A DNA stretch of 52,004 nt from Vitrella brassicaformis. Its lineage: Eukaryota; Sar; Vitrellaceae. The stretch's first letter is position 1; each line of letters starts with the position of its first letter. Below the pieces are notes generated by a model that was not told the DNA's origin, made no database searches, and worked only from the letters and a program-made list of their open reading frames with translations. The DNA lies in NCBI GenBank assembly GCA_001179505.1, contig CDMY01000556.1, positions 1 to 52,004 on the forward strand. The letters are read 5' to 3'. This document shows positions 22,301 to 34,461 of the stretch, in pieces. The position numbers and the translations under genes were made by a program.

Positions 22301-25300
22301 GACATGGGGTGTCTGTCGGTGAAGTACGCACAAGCCCTCACCCAGTAGAAGGCTTCCTCAGGGCTGGTGTCGCTCGAGCGCCGGAGACGGCCCAACAGGC
22401 TTTTGATCCCCCTGCTAACGCTGCTGGTGGCAACACTTGTCACTTCTTGTTGCAGCGCGTGGGTCTCCAAAGCTCGAAGACGGGATACCTGCATTGTTCA
22501 GGTACAACACATATTAGTTCATTCAGGAGAGCCTTTAAGGTCAGGTATCCATATATCCCGCACCTCTCGCGGTAGAATATTTAGGGCGAGTCCTTGATGG
22601 CTCATCCACAATGAGCACAGGCCCAGGAAGGGCGTGAAGGCGTCAAGGGCTGTTGATGGGATGGACAGTGGGCTCGTCTCGGCTTGATGCCGCAGTTCGT
22701 ACGTCGCTGACGCCCACTTGCCAGCTGTGACACGCTTCGCAGCCGGGGTCGCAGACTGCTCGTCAGCACACTTCCACTGGATGTCGCGCCGGGCGAAGGT
22801 GGGCTTGCTGGCAAAGAGGGACCGGAGGTCGCGGACATTCTTGGGGTCGATGTTTTCAATCAGCTCCATTTCAAGCGCGACTGTGGCACCGCTCATGCCA
22901 TCTCCGCTCAAGGGGGACGCATCGCTGTCGACCACAACATCGTCGGGGTTGGGACCGTCGTACAATTCGCCCACACGCGCCGATATGAACTTGCTCGAGC
23001 TCTGGAAGAGGATGGACTGGGCTCTCCGAGGCTTCTGCTCGCTATCCGAGAGCGCATGCTCGTCCGTGTCCGCACTCTCGATCACCAGCAGCTGCACCAG
23101 CGTCTGGTTGGTGTCCTTGTCCTTGATAAGTCGCACTCTGACGCTCTCCAGTGGCAGCATGTACCGCGGGCCTTCATATTCGATGAGTGGCAACAGCAGG
23201 CTTTCCGCACTGAAGCACACACATACAGGTGCAGCTCAATGTAAGTTATCGCCGTCACTCACAATTGACTCTCGGGGTGGATACACAGGGCGCGGCCCTT
23301 GTCCGTCAGCCAGAAGACATGTCTCGATTCCTCGAACAGATTAGTGGCCTCTGCTGAGATGGTGCCTGTCTGGATGGTGGCTTCAAAGTGCAGGTCGTAC
23401 CTACGTCACGGACAGGCCGAACACGACCGTGCTCTTGACATGCAGTGAGTGCCGACGGATGCACCTACCGCGGCATGAACAGCGCCTCGCGCTTGACCCT
23501 CTTGAGGTACACGGGCATGGAGCCAAGTGGAGGCGAATAGTTCGCGGGCTGGTTGGGCGATGGCACAGCACCACGCAGCTCAATATAGCGCGCAGCCAAG
23601 GCAACCTGGGCCGCCCTGTCACAAGTCGATCCACAACCGGAGATGACTAACGGAATTTGGGGCTTCCATCTTCGCATCCTTCACCTCATTTTCTTGAAGG
23701 CTTGGTTCTTCTCCTGTGCATCGAGAAGGGCGACAAACATGTACTTCTGCTGCATCAAATACTTCTGCTGCTTTTTGTAGATGCGCTTGAGCCGACGTTG
23801 CGCTCGACTACGACCACCAGCTGCAGACAGAATCGAAGACTCTAAGTAAGTCGATGAGATGCTTTGCTTGTGTCGCTGACTGGCCGTTTCCAAAAGGCTG
23901 TCAGCGATGTTTTGGTTCTTTTGCTGTTCAAACGCCTGCACCGCATGGGCGACCTGCATAACTTGAGGCCGCAGCTGCACTTCCTTGTCGACTGATAGCC
24001 CGTACAGCCGGAAGATGGGGCGTGCGAGAAGAGGAATCGTCCACTTGTCGTCGGTCTCCTTGCTGCCTTTGTTGCTCCGACGAGAAGCGCTGGATTTCCA
24101 AGACTGCTCGGTGCCTTTGTAGGTGGATGCAAGCGACGACCTCCGGTGGTTGTCTGACGAAGACGCAGAGGAAAGCGTGCGCTTGACGTTTACAGTTGAC
24201 GTCTCTTTACCTCCTAGTTGACCAGAGGTGATGCTCATGAGGATGTCTGGCGCTTCAGCCCCGTGCTGTGCCTCCTGCTGAATCTTCCGGGCTTCCCTGC
24301 CGCTCCTTCTGGCCACATTGCGCAGGGTGAGAAGAGAGGCTCCCAGCCTTGCCTGTACATCTCGATATTCTTTCTGTTGAACGCCTGAACGACACGGAAA
24401 GGGACACGGTTTCACTTAAAATGCACTCATGTGTTCGCCTCTAACGGTAGAATGGGACGAACTCTTCATTCCTGGCGGCGTCACGTTGCTTGAGCACGTC
24501 AGAAAAGCCCTTTGGGTGCTGCAGCCTTCGGGCAGCTATCATTGATCGCAGTGGAGTTCCTTCATCTTCCTCCTGATGATCCACAGCCATCGTGCGCCGC
24601 CCTTTGACAGCAGTACGCTATGTCTCTTACGTCTTTCTCTTTGTCTTTCCCTTCGCCCTCATTCTCAGCTTCGTGCGCCTTGTGTCGATCCCGCTTCCTC
24701 TTGTGGCGCTCGATGAGGAAGGCTAGCCACCCGAAGCAGCAGAAGAAACGTATTCTCCTCAAAATCCCCGAGATGTTGATGATAAGAGGCGCGACGAGAA
24801 TAAGGCCACCAAACCTGACAAGGGAAATGGACCATCACACGATGATACGCAGCGCCCATCCTTTGCTTCGTCCTTACAGCCGAAATGGTGGACACACCAT
24901 ACACATAAAGTCCATGTCCTTTCTCGGATCTACCAGACATAGACAAACGAGGCCAGGCGGATGCAACGTGCATTGCGGTGGATGCTGGTGTACATCTGTC
25001 CTGGAAGAAGAGACGCTTTCGCTTGTGCGGAGGCCGCCAATCGGTCCTGAAACGCGAAAACTAGTCCTATCTGCCTCCCTAACCGGCATCACGGACTACC
25101 TGTCTCTGTTGCAGAAGTGCACGAAGGGCAGCAGGAGGACCGAGAAGAAGATGAAATACTCGACCACGCGCACTGGCTTGTCAATTATGTCTTGCAGCAG
25201 ACTCACGGAGTCGCGCACTGTGTGAATGTTCGTGTCGTCAAATCGCTTGCTTGCTGTTGTCGCTGCCGCCGTGAACGAAGAGAGGTGGTCGCAGCCGCAT

Positions 25301-28300
25301 CGTACATGCGTCTCATTGCCTGGAAAACAAGCAGCCAACGCAGTTGAGGGTCAATCCAAGTGGAGCCGCTCACTGTCCAGCTTCCTGCATCCTTCGGCAG
25401 ACCACCCCCTGCTACTTGTGTCGAAGTACTCGCACAGCCACTCTTTCACCAGCGCAATGTACGATTCTGTGATGTTGAAGCACAGCTTTGTCGGGTCTCC
25501 GGCACACGGAAAAGAGCCCTCGGGCACTGGGGCAGCAAAAGACAAGACGGGCTCCTGCACATCGAGGTTCAGCTCAGGAGCACCGGGCAGGTGAAGCTGA
25601 AGTCGACACAGAGGAAGCACAGCACACCATCGTATGCACATCGAAATAACAAGGTCCTGACAATCGCGCGCACCTTCAGCAGGCTTTTGGCGCCTGCGAG
25701 TCGACGGAGCCGCCACGAATCGGGATCGGACACAATCGAGTCATGTACCGTCAACTCATCAGCCTCCAGTGCAGTCAGCTCTCGCTGATCTGTCGCATTG
25801 GCGAGCATCGGCGGCACTCTCAGGAAGAACTCTATGAGAGGTTCGCTGCCGTCGCCGGTCTTGGTCACCTCCAGGGGCTCGTTGCAGCAAATGAGCTCGA
25901 TTGTTGTCACCTCCGGCACTTGGCCGCTGTCACCGTTGTCGGCAGTGGTGGCGTATGAGAAGGGGCTGACAGGCCAAGTGAGGGAATAGACAGACGTCGG
26001 ACATGAACACAGGCTGGAACTCGACTGCAGACTGCGACCACTGCCACTCTTGATTGACATAGCCAAGCCGTGAGAAGTGTGCAGGCTTCCCTGACGGACA
26101 AATCGAAAAGACACTTGAAGTCGGCTATATTTCTTGTCACTCTGTGTCACTTACGTCCGCAAAGTGAAGTCCGCGTCCCTGAAAGTCGGCCACCTTCTTA
26201 ACTTTCAGGGTCAGGTTGCTGGTGCTGACGACGTCTTCATCCTCCTCCAGGGCCCTCTTGATGATGCTGTTGGCCACGTTCCTGACTGTGCCCTGCATCG
26301 CGCCAGAAACATCTTCGCTCGCTGCCTGATCCGTCCTGAGGAGCCCTGACATGGTGTCGAACATGTCGTGTCTCGCACTTTGCATGAAATCCTCGTCCGT
26401 CTCGCTGTCCACTATGCCGTTCACATGTGCCTTGGCCTGATTCAGCAAGGCCTGTGCCCTGAAGGATGCCAATATGAGTGTGTAGTGAAGGTTTCTGTGT
26501 CTGTCTCTGCTCCGTACCCTTTGACCATCTGCGCTGATGAAAGTCTGCCTGCTAGGGGGAGGTCTGCGAACAGCTCTCTCATACTCAGCGCGATGGTACT
26601 AAGCTCCTCTGCTGACTGCGTATTTGTGAACACCGGCAGGCTCTGCACGCATTATGACACGTTATCTCTGCGGGGCATTTCTCAGTTTTGGGCGTACGTA
26701 TATGTCAAGTATAGCATCCAAGGCGCTGGTGACCTCGTTCTCCTGGCCTCCTCCGTGGGTCGTGTGGGCGACGGAATATGCGGCGACGGTCGCTGCACCC
26801 GTTATTTGAGTGACGTCCGCACTCCGCGAAGCAATCTGGACAGCGAATATCATCGTGATGACATTTTTGCCTTAGCAGTATCTACGGACTAAATTGTCAC
26901 CTGTGCGATGGCCTGTACACCGTCGCTGACTGCCGACGCTGTGGGGGTAACCTCAATGGTCACTGAAGGGCAGGCGAGTCCGCTCGTAGCGGTGCCCACA
27001 TCCGGCTCATGCGTGAGGCACTGGAAGCCGTACGTGTCTCGAACAACTCCATACACTCGCCACTGTCCCGGAGGCAGCACAGCCTCACACCTGAGCCCGC
27101 CTTCGAGAGAAGTCCTGAATGGGCACAGCGGTCTGGCGGCTGCTGCTCCGCTTGGAGGCGACCGATAGAAGGCGAAGCGCTGCATGTCAGAAACGTAAGA
27201 CCGAGACGGAGGATTGGGAGCCATGCTATCGTTGTCTCACTTACGAGTGCCTTCGTGTCGCTGTCGTCCATCCATCCATTTTGCTCGAAGACGACGCTCT
27301 GAGAGGACAAAACTTCGGTAAACGACGCCGTCACTTCGCCACCAAAAGGCGGCCGGTCAATGGTGAAGGCGTCCGAGTAGATCGTGCGCGGCGAGGTGCC
27401 CCTTTCTTGATGAATTGTCACAACGCCCTTGATCTGATAGGCATGATCCACTTCGAGACCGATTGGGCTGACCGAGAAACCAGCAAAAGTCGTCGTGACC
27501 GCGGCATCGCCTGCACGTTGATGGCGCACAACTTTCTGGCTCTCAAGGGCTGTCAGATTCCGAATGACTCCTCCTGGGACACTCTTGTCGTGCGCGTCGG
27601 CAGGAACGATTGACCATTGAACTGTCAGTGTGGCACTGCCCGTTAAGCCCTCGTGACATGCTGAACCCGGGCTTTGCGCATCTTGCTCAGAAAAGGCAGC
27701 CGAGTCGAAGATTGCGGCTTCGATGGTCCGTGTTGCCGAGGCGCTGCAGGGGAGACAGCACACAGGGATAAGCAGATGCCTGCCTGAAAGGTCCAGAGAC
27801 ACTCACCTCGAAGGGATGCGAGAGAAGGCAATGATCGGATATTGCATTTGATCGACCGAAAGCACTGTGACCTTCTTAGCAGCCGTAGCTTGTTCAGATA
27901 TCTCTGTAGGGCCATCCTGGAGTGAAGCGGTCACACGAAAGTAGTAAACTCCTGGAGACAGCGTGTCTCCCTCAATTGTCCGCACGTCGATGTTCTCCTT
28001 GGCGATCGAGCTGGTATACGACTGACTCAACTCCTCGCCGCCACACCCATCCAGGAAGCTTGTGGCCTGATCCTTGTCGGTCACGAGCAGAGACACGAGC
28101 TCCTGCTCGTCCACTGTTGCTCCTTCTTTTAGCCGATAGCAGCTCCAGTCGAAGACAATGATCGCATCAGCCGACGCCGGAATCCATGTGACAAGAGCGA
28201 CCGCCCTCAGCGGCAGGGGGCATGAGGAGGAACTTAAGTGCGGTGCAGAAATGCTCAGCCCCGGGGCTCGATACTTGTCAAACTTCACGTCGAACTTCAT

Positions 28301-31300
28301 ATCCACCGCCGAGTCTGGCTGGTTGCTGTATGAGACGCGAGCGATAAATGCGTAGGTCGAGAGCGGCGGAAAGGTGTTGGGAGGGAGGGACAACATGAGC
28401 TGGGCCCCGCTGGAGTCACTGCTGGACTTGCGGTTGAATACGTCACCCACTGACTCTTCGTAGGGCCACTCCACAACGATGCTCCGTGACGTGGAAGCGG
28501 GAGCTGTCCCGCCTGATGTGCACCTCTCATCCAGGCGCCCCTCGTCCTCCACAACAATCCTCAGCCGAAGAGGAGCATCAACCTGAATGAAGTAAAACGT
28601 CCAGTCCTCTGTGTTCGCAGGAACAGTGCTTTGTCTCTTGTACCCTCTGAGTCATGACAGCTGGCGTTTCGGGTGCAGGGGACACAACTGGAAAAGAGAC
28701 GTTTGTTGCCAGATTAAGCCTGCTCTCGATTGTCCTTGAAACTTCTGAGCCCAGGAAGTTGCGAAGCACGAGCTTGAATGTGAAAGTCGCTTCCTGCGCG
28801 TCACTTGAATGGGTCTGATCCGTGTCCAGGGCCTCCCAAATATATGCAGGCTCGACGACGAGCGTCAATGTTGAGGATGTGACATTGAGTGGTCCTTTGA
28901 CGGGGCCTGGCGAACAGTCGCATAAAAGAGTGAATGCAGAAGATGCAGAAGGTCTTGTGGTGTTTCGTATGTAGTCTGACCTTCTGTGGTCCCATTGATG
29001 TGCTGGTTGAGATAGCTGCATGCCTGTTGAGGACTAATACAGCTCCACGTCGCTTCAATATGCCTTCCGAGTCCCCCGTCCAGGTTCACATTGATCACAA
29101 GCGGATGACAGATGGAATGGACAGGCTGCTTCACGACCACGGCAGTCGGGCTGGGGGTTTCTAAAACATCGTTGCTGATCCCGATCGGCTGGCTGGCACC
29201 CGCCAGAAACCAGCCGTCGGGGATCGTCGATGGAGACAGCTGCAAGGACTCAGCTCGAAACAGCGTCTTGTTCTGGATCGCGATGAGGTCTGCGAGGCCG
29301 GCTGTTGGATTGTGGCCAAGGGAGATCCTGATGACGCGCGCCGAATCGGCAGTGCAGGTCGGCGCGCTGCCCAACAGCATTCGACTCTCTGGTGTGAAGA
29401 CGTCGCACAGATCCAGCGTCGTCTCTTCAAGGGTGGCGAGAGACATGGCCTGCTGGTCAGAGACAGCCACATCTGCCGCGAAGACCGCCAAGATGGATGA
29501 GAAGCCGTCCTGATACTCAGCCGACAACAGCTCCGGCGGACCAAGCTCTCCGCACACAGACGGCTGCAACCCTGCAAAAGGAAAGACTTGCTGTGAGTGT
29601 GGGGAGGGTGTGCATCTTTACCAGGCTGACAACCGATGACTGGTTCGCCAGCAAGCTCGACCGTGTCGCTTTCGCAGGAAACTGGCGTAGCGCACTTGAC
29701 GAGCAGCTCGCTTGGAGGGACATGGACACCCTGCTTGCAGAGGTGCCAAGTGTCGTTCCATGAAAGATGCTCTTCCAGCTTCGCCAGAAGGTCACAGAGG
29801 GAGCCCTCTCTGCAGATAGATCGCCCATTATCGTCGGTCTCGCACACCCAGCGGTCCTCTACCATGCACTGCGCATCACATCCGTCGCCCGTCTCCTCAT
29901 TGCCTGCATACGTACGAAATGCCCTGATGGCATAGATGGCATATGCCAATCGCATTTTCTCCCCTCACCGTCGTCGCACTGCTCATCTGCCGTGACAATA
30001 CCGTTGCCGCAGACCGTAGTCTGTCCACAAAGACGCACAAGGCAACCTGTCAATGCCATTATTGTTCTGCCGCGTTGCGCATAGCTCTTACGCAGTTGTA
30101 CGTCGGGGGAACTGTGGGTAGCATCACGCAGTCATAGCCGTGGCTGCAATCCTCGAAGCAGCCCGGACCTGTACACACATGCATGAGCAGATCTGAATGA
30201 GACTCCGGGCGTGTCTCCGCGACATGCAATCCTTGCGGCAAACATACGGTATGTGACGGTAAGTATATTGGATGGTCCATTCTCGTTTCCGGCCAAGTCC
30301 ATTGCCGCTCCGGGCTTGATCTGGATGCTGAAGGTCCCCGAGCTGGCGAACCGCACCTCCAGGCGATATTCGTTTTCGGAGCCGCCGGACGGTGGAGACT
30401 GTGGTGTATCATCATCGGGACATCCGGACCCATAGCATGTGCACACGCCATTGATGCAGATCACGCTCGCCAAGCTCCTCCTTGCGCTTGGAGAAGATGG
30501 AGTGAGGGACAGATAGACAAAGCCTTGAAGGGTTAGCTGTGTGGCTAAGGCGGCCGAGTCGATGACCACTGGCTCGTCGAAGGACAGCAGCAAGGTCACG
30601 TCGGCTGAGACAGAGGAGTTGTCCGTCGGTCGAATGTTTGACCCTGTGGTGTCGAGCATGATGATAGGTGTTGGCGGCACCGTATCTGACGAAAAAGCGA
30701 GAGGCACACACCGACTGCCATGTCTCCGCTAAGACAGCCAATGCTTGGGTGCTTACCTGCAATGAAGCGCAGTTGCAGAGTGTTGCTTGTAATCACTGTC
30801 CCCACATCGACGGTCGCATAGACATCGAGTGTCCGTGCAGTGGCCGACGTCAGCTGGAACGTCGCCATGCCTTTGAACAGCGTGAGATCCGTTCCACACA
30901 CACCTTCAGTCACGGGCGAGCCACCAGCGCTGCAATGGACGGCGAAGCTGTCGTAAGAGCCTATCACTGTCGACCCCTGGCTGTCAGTAGCTTGAACAGT
31001 GATGTCTGCATCGCTGTTCGTCGCGTAGTCCGTCTGAGAAGCTGCCAACACCAGTGCAGCTACCGGACTAATGACAGTGACATTGACGCTTATCGCAACG
31101 ATGGGCGGAGAATTGCAACTCCCCCCGACGGTCACAGTGCCGCCTGTGGCAAAGCTGCGAGCGACGAACTTCTGGCTCTCGTTGCCGAAGGCGATGAGGT
31201 CCGTCTCAGAGCCGCTCGGCCCGTCGAAAGTGACAACCCCGCCGCTGATGATTCTTGCAGGGCTTCCGGTGCTGTCTTCGATTGACACCGTCACCGTAAG

Positions 31301-32287
31301 CATGTCGTTGACTGGAAGGGACAGCTGGTCGGGCGTCAGAATCATTACTAAAAACAACCAGGAAACCAGACAATCTCATTTCGTCGATGTAGCTTCATGC
31401 ATCAGACCTGGATAACATTCGACTTCGATGGGGTACGCAATGAGGGATGGTCCAGTCGCTCCGATGGTTACGACACCGGGTTGCACCAGCGTATGAGTGC
31501 TCAACGCATGGCTCACACCATCGAGCGTGAGGTCAGTCGTCTCGATGGTCGAGCCGTCCATCTCGAGAGTCAGTGTGACGATTACCTGCCCGCTGATGAC
31601 CACCGAGGCGTTGTAGACGTCTGTGATCGATACATTGAGAGTCAGGGTGCCGCCGGTCGTTACCCAAGCTGCGTCGGGGGACAGTGCAATCAGTGTCGGA
31701 ATTCCTGCATAGAAAATGAGATCATTGCATGAAACCGGGAGCCTGCCGGCCGATGCCCTGGTCGTCACCTGGCAATGGATAGCATTCGTTGACGTTAACG
31801 GAAGGCTCAACATGGGTAAGAGGGGTACGATGGATCTCGCACCGTGAGTCATCTGGATACTTCTTCACTTCAAAGCCCACACATTGAGGATCTGCGGCAC
31901 CTGCACACACACAAGGGAGCGGCAAACAACGGGTATATTCGTAGGCGGTGTCTTTTTGTCTTTTTAAGCAACTCACACATGTCCGAGCAAAGCGTCCGTC
32001 GTTGTAGAGTGGAAACGTTGGCGTTGATATGCAGGGTATAGTCGCCACCGGAGCTCCCACACGTGCTGCACCGGCAGGCTCCATCGCCCAGAGGAGGGCC
32101 TGCCAGTGGATACGTTGATCCGAACCAAGCAAGGATCAATAGCACTCATGCATCGTGCGGCTTCGTTCTGTGGCCATCGCGGCTCACCAGCCGTGAGATC
32201 AAACCCCCAATGGCGTGCCAGCAACGGGGAAAGGAGGGCGATGATGAGCAGCCCTCGTGAGAAAGGCCAGGTAGTGCACAAAGTCAT
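19351..32287 (-). CDS. Polycystin-1-like receptor: Ig-like, Cys-rich, REJ, GPS and membrane spans
   Basis: A very large multi-exon gene (more than 25 exons, roughly 3,000 residues). The start is ATG 32287 followed by a signal-peptide-like MTLCTTWPFSRGLLIIALLS. Then come a Cys-rich segment (32100-31980), tandem Ig-like beta domains with LSPDAAWVTTGGTLTLNVSI and LTPDQLSLPVNDMLTVTVSI (31720-30770), and another Ig-like domain (30690-30240). A Cys-rich DUF4215-type repeat follows (VCGNGIVTADEQCDDG then GDGCDAQCMVEDRWVC, about 30045-29820). REJ-like modules lie at about 28600-26900 (LSLPPNTFPPLSTYAF, PGVYYFRVTA). A GPS motif is split over an exon junction at about 25440-25270: CEYFDTSSRGWSAEGC, then RCGCDHLSSF with the HL-S cleavage point. 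A first span follows (EYFIFFSVLLLPFVHF), then more spans near 24800, 20700, 20540, 20190 and 19880. The stop is at 19351. No PLAT domain was recognised and the exon edges near 25100-24870 are ambiguous. Likely role: autocleaved surface receptor or channel subunit. Confidence 0.75.
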
Positions 32288-32331
32288 GGCTCCGCGCGGG
32301 AGAGAAGGGGAGAGAGGGGAAAATGATGATA

Positions 32332-32361
32332 GAGCTCGCAAAAGGAGCGATCGACGATCGC
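32332..32361. promoter_or_regulatory. Candidate promoter elements upstream of the receptor gene
   Basis: On the minus strand TTTGCGAGCTC at 32332-32342 lies 45 bp upstream of the ATG at 32287 and matches the TTNGCGAGCTY element. Next to it is the palindrome GCGATCG-A-CGATCGC at 32347-32361. Function is inferred from position and symmetry only. Confidence 0.4.
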
Positions 32362-32573
32362 ACCAGGGGATCTGGAGGATATCAAGCCCCTTCCTCACAC
32401 TATGTGTGCAGCATGCAGAGAAAAGGCGGCTTTGGAAATCTTGAGTAGCCGTCTCATTGTCTCGCCGACAAAGCCACTTTCAATAGATGCAGCCACATAA
32501 ATGGTCGATGGGCCATTGCAACTCAACCCAACCACATGCATGTACCATGGCACCCTTGTCCACATGCACTCAT

Positions 32574-34458
32574 TCAGTTGTCTGGCGGCTTGTAGAACAT
32601 CTCGGCGTACTGTGTCCTGAATGCGTGCATGATGATGCCCCCCGCCACCCCCACATTGAGCGAATCCATCAGCTCACTCATCGGCAAGGCCACCCTGACA
32701 CCACACACACACACACACACACACACACGCATACACAGAGAGAGAGAGAGAGATCTATACGTGTGTGTGTGTCGGTACAACCCATTTCTGGCCAGGGCGT
32801 CGCTTGCTCACTTGGCGCAATTGTTGAGTAGCAACTCTGAGGGCCCCGCTGATTCGTTGCCCAGAATGACGCACACGCCCCTGTAATGCGGGGGGACTGA
32901 CAACAGACAACAACAACACCAACAAACACATATGATCAGTGCAGTGCCCTCCCTTCAAGTGCGCCGCGCCCTGTGTGTGTGTTCAGGTTCCTTCCGCCTC
33001 CATCCCATCCACCCACTTGGTATCTCTTGAGGCGGTCTTCCCTGAACGTGTGCGACGAGGGGCAGGAGCTGCTCCTGTCGGCAGACGTCCAACAGCTGCC
33101 CACTCGTACCTGCACAGCACACGTGAGTGACATGAATGACACGTGCGGTGGGATGCGATGCGATGCGTGCGTCATGTCATGTCATGTCATGTATGTGCAA
33201 ACGTCGGTCGCATCGCTCGCTCACCTTTCATGTAGGGCATCAGGAACGCAGTGGCCTGGCTGGACTCCTGTAAACAGCCACACAGAGACAGACAACAGAC
33301 ACAAACCGCACACACATGTCACTAATTGGGCATCCCATGCCCTTCCCTGTTTGCTCGACAACTCACAAGGACTCTGTTGTTGAATGGGTCGGCGGTGCCG
33401 TCGACGAAGAAGAGCCCGTCGTAGCCAAGGGCAGCAGCGTTGGTCAGCAACAGACCCAGGTTGTGCACGTAACGAACACGGTCAAATGCCACCAGATACC
33501 TGCACACACACACGCACGCCGACACATGCGCCGCAGAGTGCACACACATGCCCGCACCGCATCCCCTGCTCTCTGTGCCGGCCGACCGAGGGCTGTCGAA
33601 CTGCTCCACAGGGAGCGGCATGGTCATCTCGCCCACACACGCGGTCTCCCGCTCGCTGTCGGTGCAGCAGATCCACTCCAGCAGCGACCTCTCCACCACA
33701 TAGATCAGCCGTGCGGCCCGCCGCGCCCTCAGCCGCTCAGCCAGACCCCTGTCGCTCGTCAGAACCATCCTGAAGGGAAATGGCAGGCCGATCTGGCACA
33801 CGCGGTCGCTCTCCGCCCCTGTCAACTGGCCTTCATTCTCCCCCAGCCGGCCTTCCCTCTGGGCAAAGTAGATCCGGTCGTCGTTGATGGCTTCCGCGAG
33901 GCTGGTCACGAGCTGCTCGCCCTTGACGATCAGCCTCCCACATGTGTGTCGGTAGTTGGTCTTGCGCTTGAGGCGCATGAGGTGCCTGACGAGGCGGCTC
34001 TTCTTGTGGAAGTGCTTGGTCATGACTATCGACGCGCCCAGCGACTCGCTGTCCGGCACTTTGCCGGTGTCATCGATGCGGAAGCGGCAGAGGTCCGCGC
34101 GGCGGTGCTTGATGGCCGAGTGGGATGGCAGCCAATCCAGCGGCCGTGATGCTGATGATGACATTGAGATAACGTCTGCGTCTGGAGCCTGTGATGATTG
34201 CGCCGGATCGGCCTGTGCGGTGAAGAACCTCCGCCGAATGGCGACGCAATCGGCTGTTGCGGTGATGGGGATGCAGGGTGGATGAATAAGAGCAGCTCCT
34301 CGAAGCGGTTGAAGCCTCCCCATCGAAGATCTTGAGGAAGGAAAGGAGAATCCCTGCCAGTGGGCATTAGGCTCGCACCGCCCCCCGCTGCCCCCAGTCT
34401 CGCCCCCATTGCAGATTGTCTCGGTTGGACGAGGCAGAAGCTCCGAAGGCATCGCCAT
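32574..34458 (-). CDS. SpoU/TrmH-family RNA 2'-O-methyltransferase
   Basis: Exons: about 33588-34458, 33367-33499, 33225-33267, 33017-33109, 32812-32896 and 32574-32694. The catalytic trefoil-knot domain is C-terminal: YLVAFDRVRYVHNLGLLLTN (motif 1), GVCVILGNESAGPSELL (motif 2) and ALPMSELMDSLNVGVAGG (motif 3). Together these are the three signature motifs of SAM-dependent SpoU methylases that modify ribose 2'-OH in rRNA or tRNA. The N-terminal ~200 residues are long and partly basic, with KHFHKKSRLVRHLMRLKRK and a region like the SpoU substrate-binding domain (GRLIVKGEQLVTSLAEAI); an organelle-targeting presequence is possible. The start ATG at 34458 overlaps the kinesin start on the other strand. 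The donor near 33587 is uncertain. Stop TAG-type end at 32574. Target RNA cannot be told. Confidence 0.8.
32701..32755. repeat. Compound (CA)n-(GA)n microsatellite
   Basis: A run of CA dinucleotides passes into CACAGAGAGAGAG within the last intron of the SpoU methyltransferase gene. The same CA-then-GA order recurs at 43827-43862 and 50455-50506. Confidence 0.95.
33144..33192. repeat. Pentanucleotide tandem repeats in an intron
   Basis: GATGC is repeated three times, followed by GTCAT repeated about four times, in the intron of the methyltransferase gene between its exons at 33017-33109 and 33225-33267. Confidence 0.8.
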
Positions 34459-34461
34459 GGC
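34454..34461. promoter_or_regulatory. Palindrome GCCATGGC holding overlapping start codons of two divergent genes
   Basis: The plus-strand ATG (34457-34459) starts kinesin-9 (MAS...) and the minus-strand ATG (34458-34456) starts the methyltransferase (MAM...). Each gene's 5' UTR and promoter must therefore lie in the other gene's transcribed region. The kinesin start is fixed by the splice junction ATGGCTT/GTAAGT to 34612, which restores the motor-domain N-terminus. The methyltransferase start could instead be the next in-frame ATG six bases further in. Confidence 0.65.

Noticed and set aside
33316-34149. 277-residue plus-strand frame
   Set aside because: Antisense of the SpoU methyltransferase main exon; the minus strand holds the three catalytic motifs.
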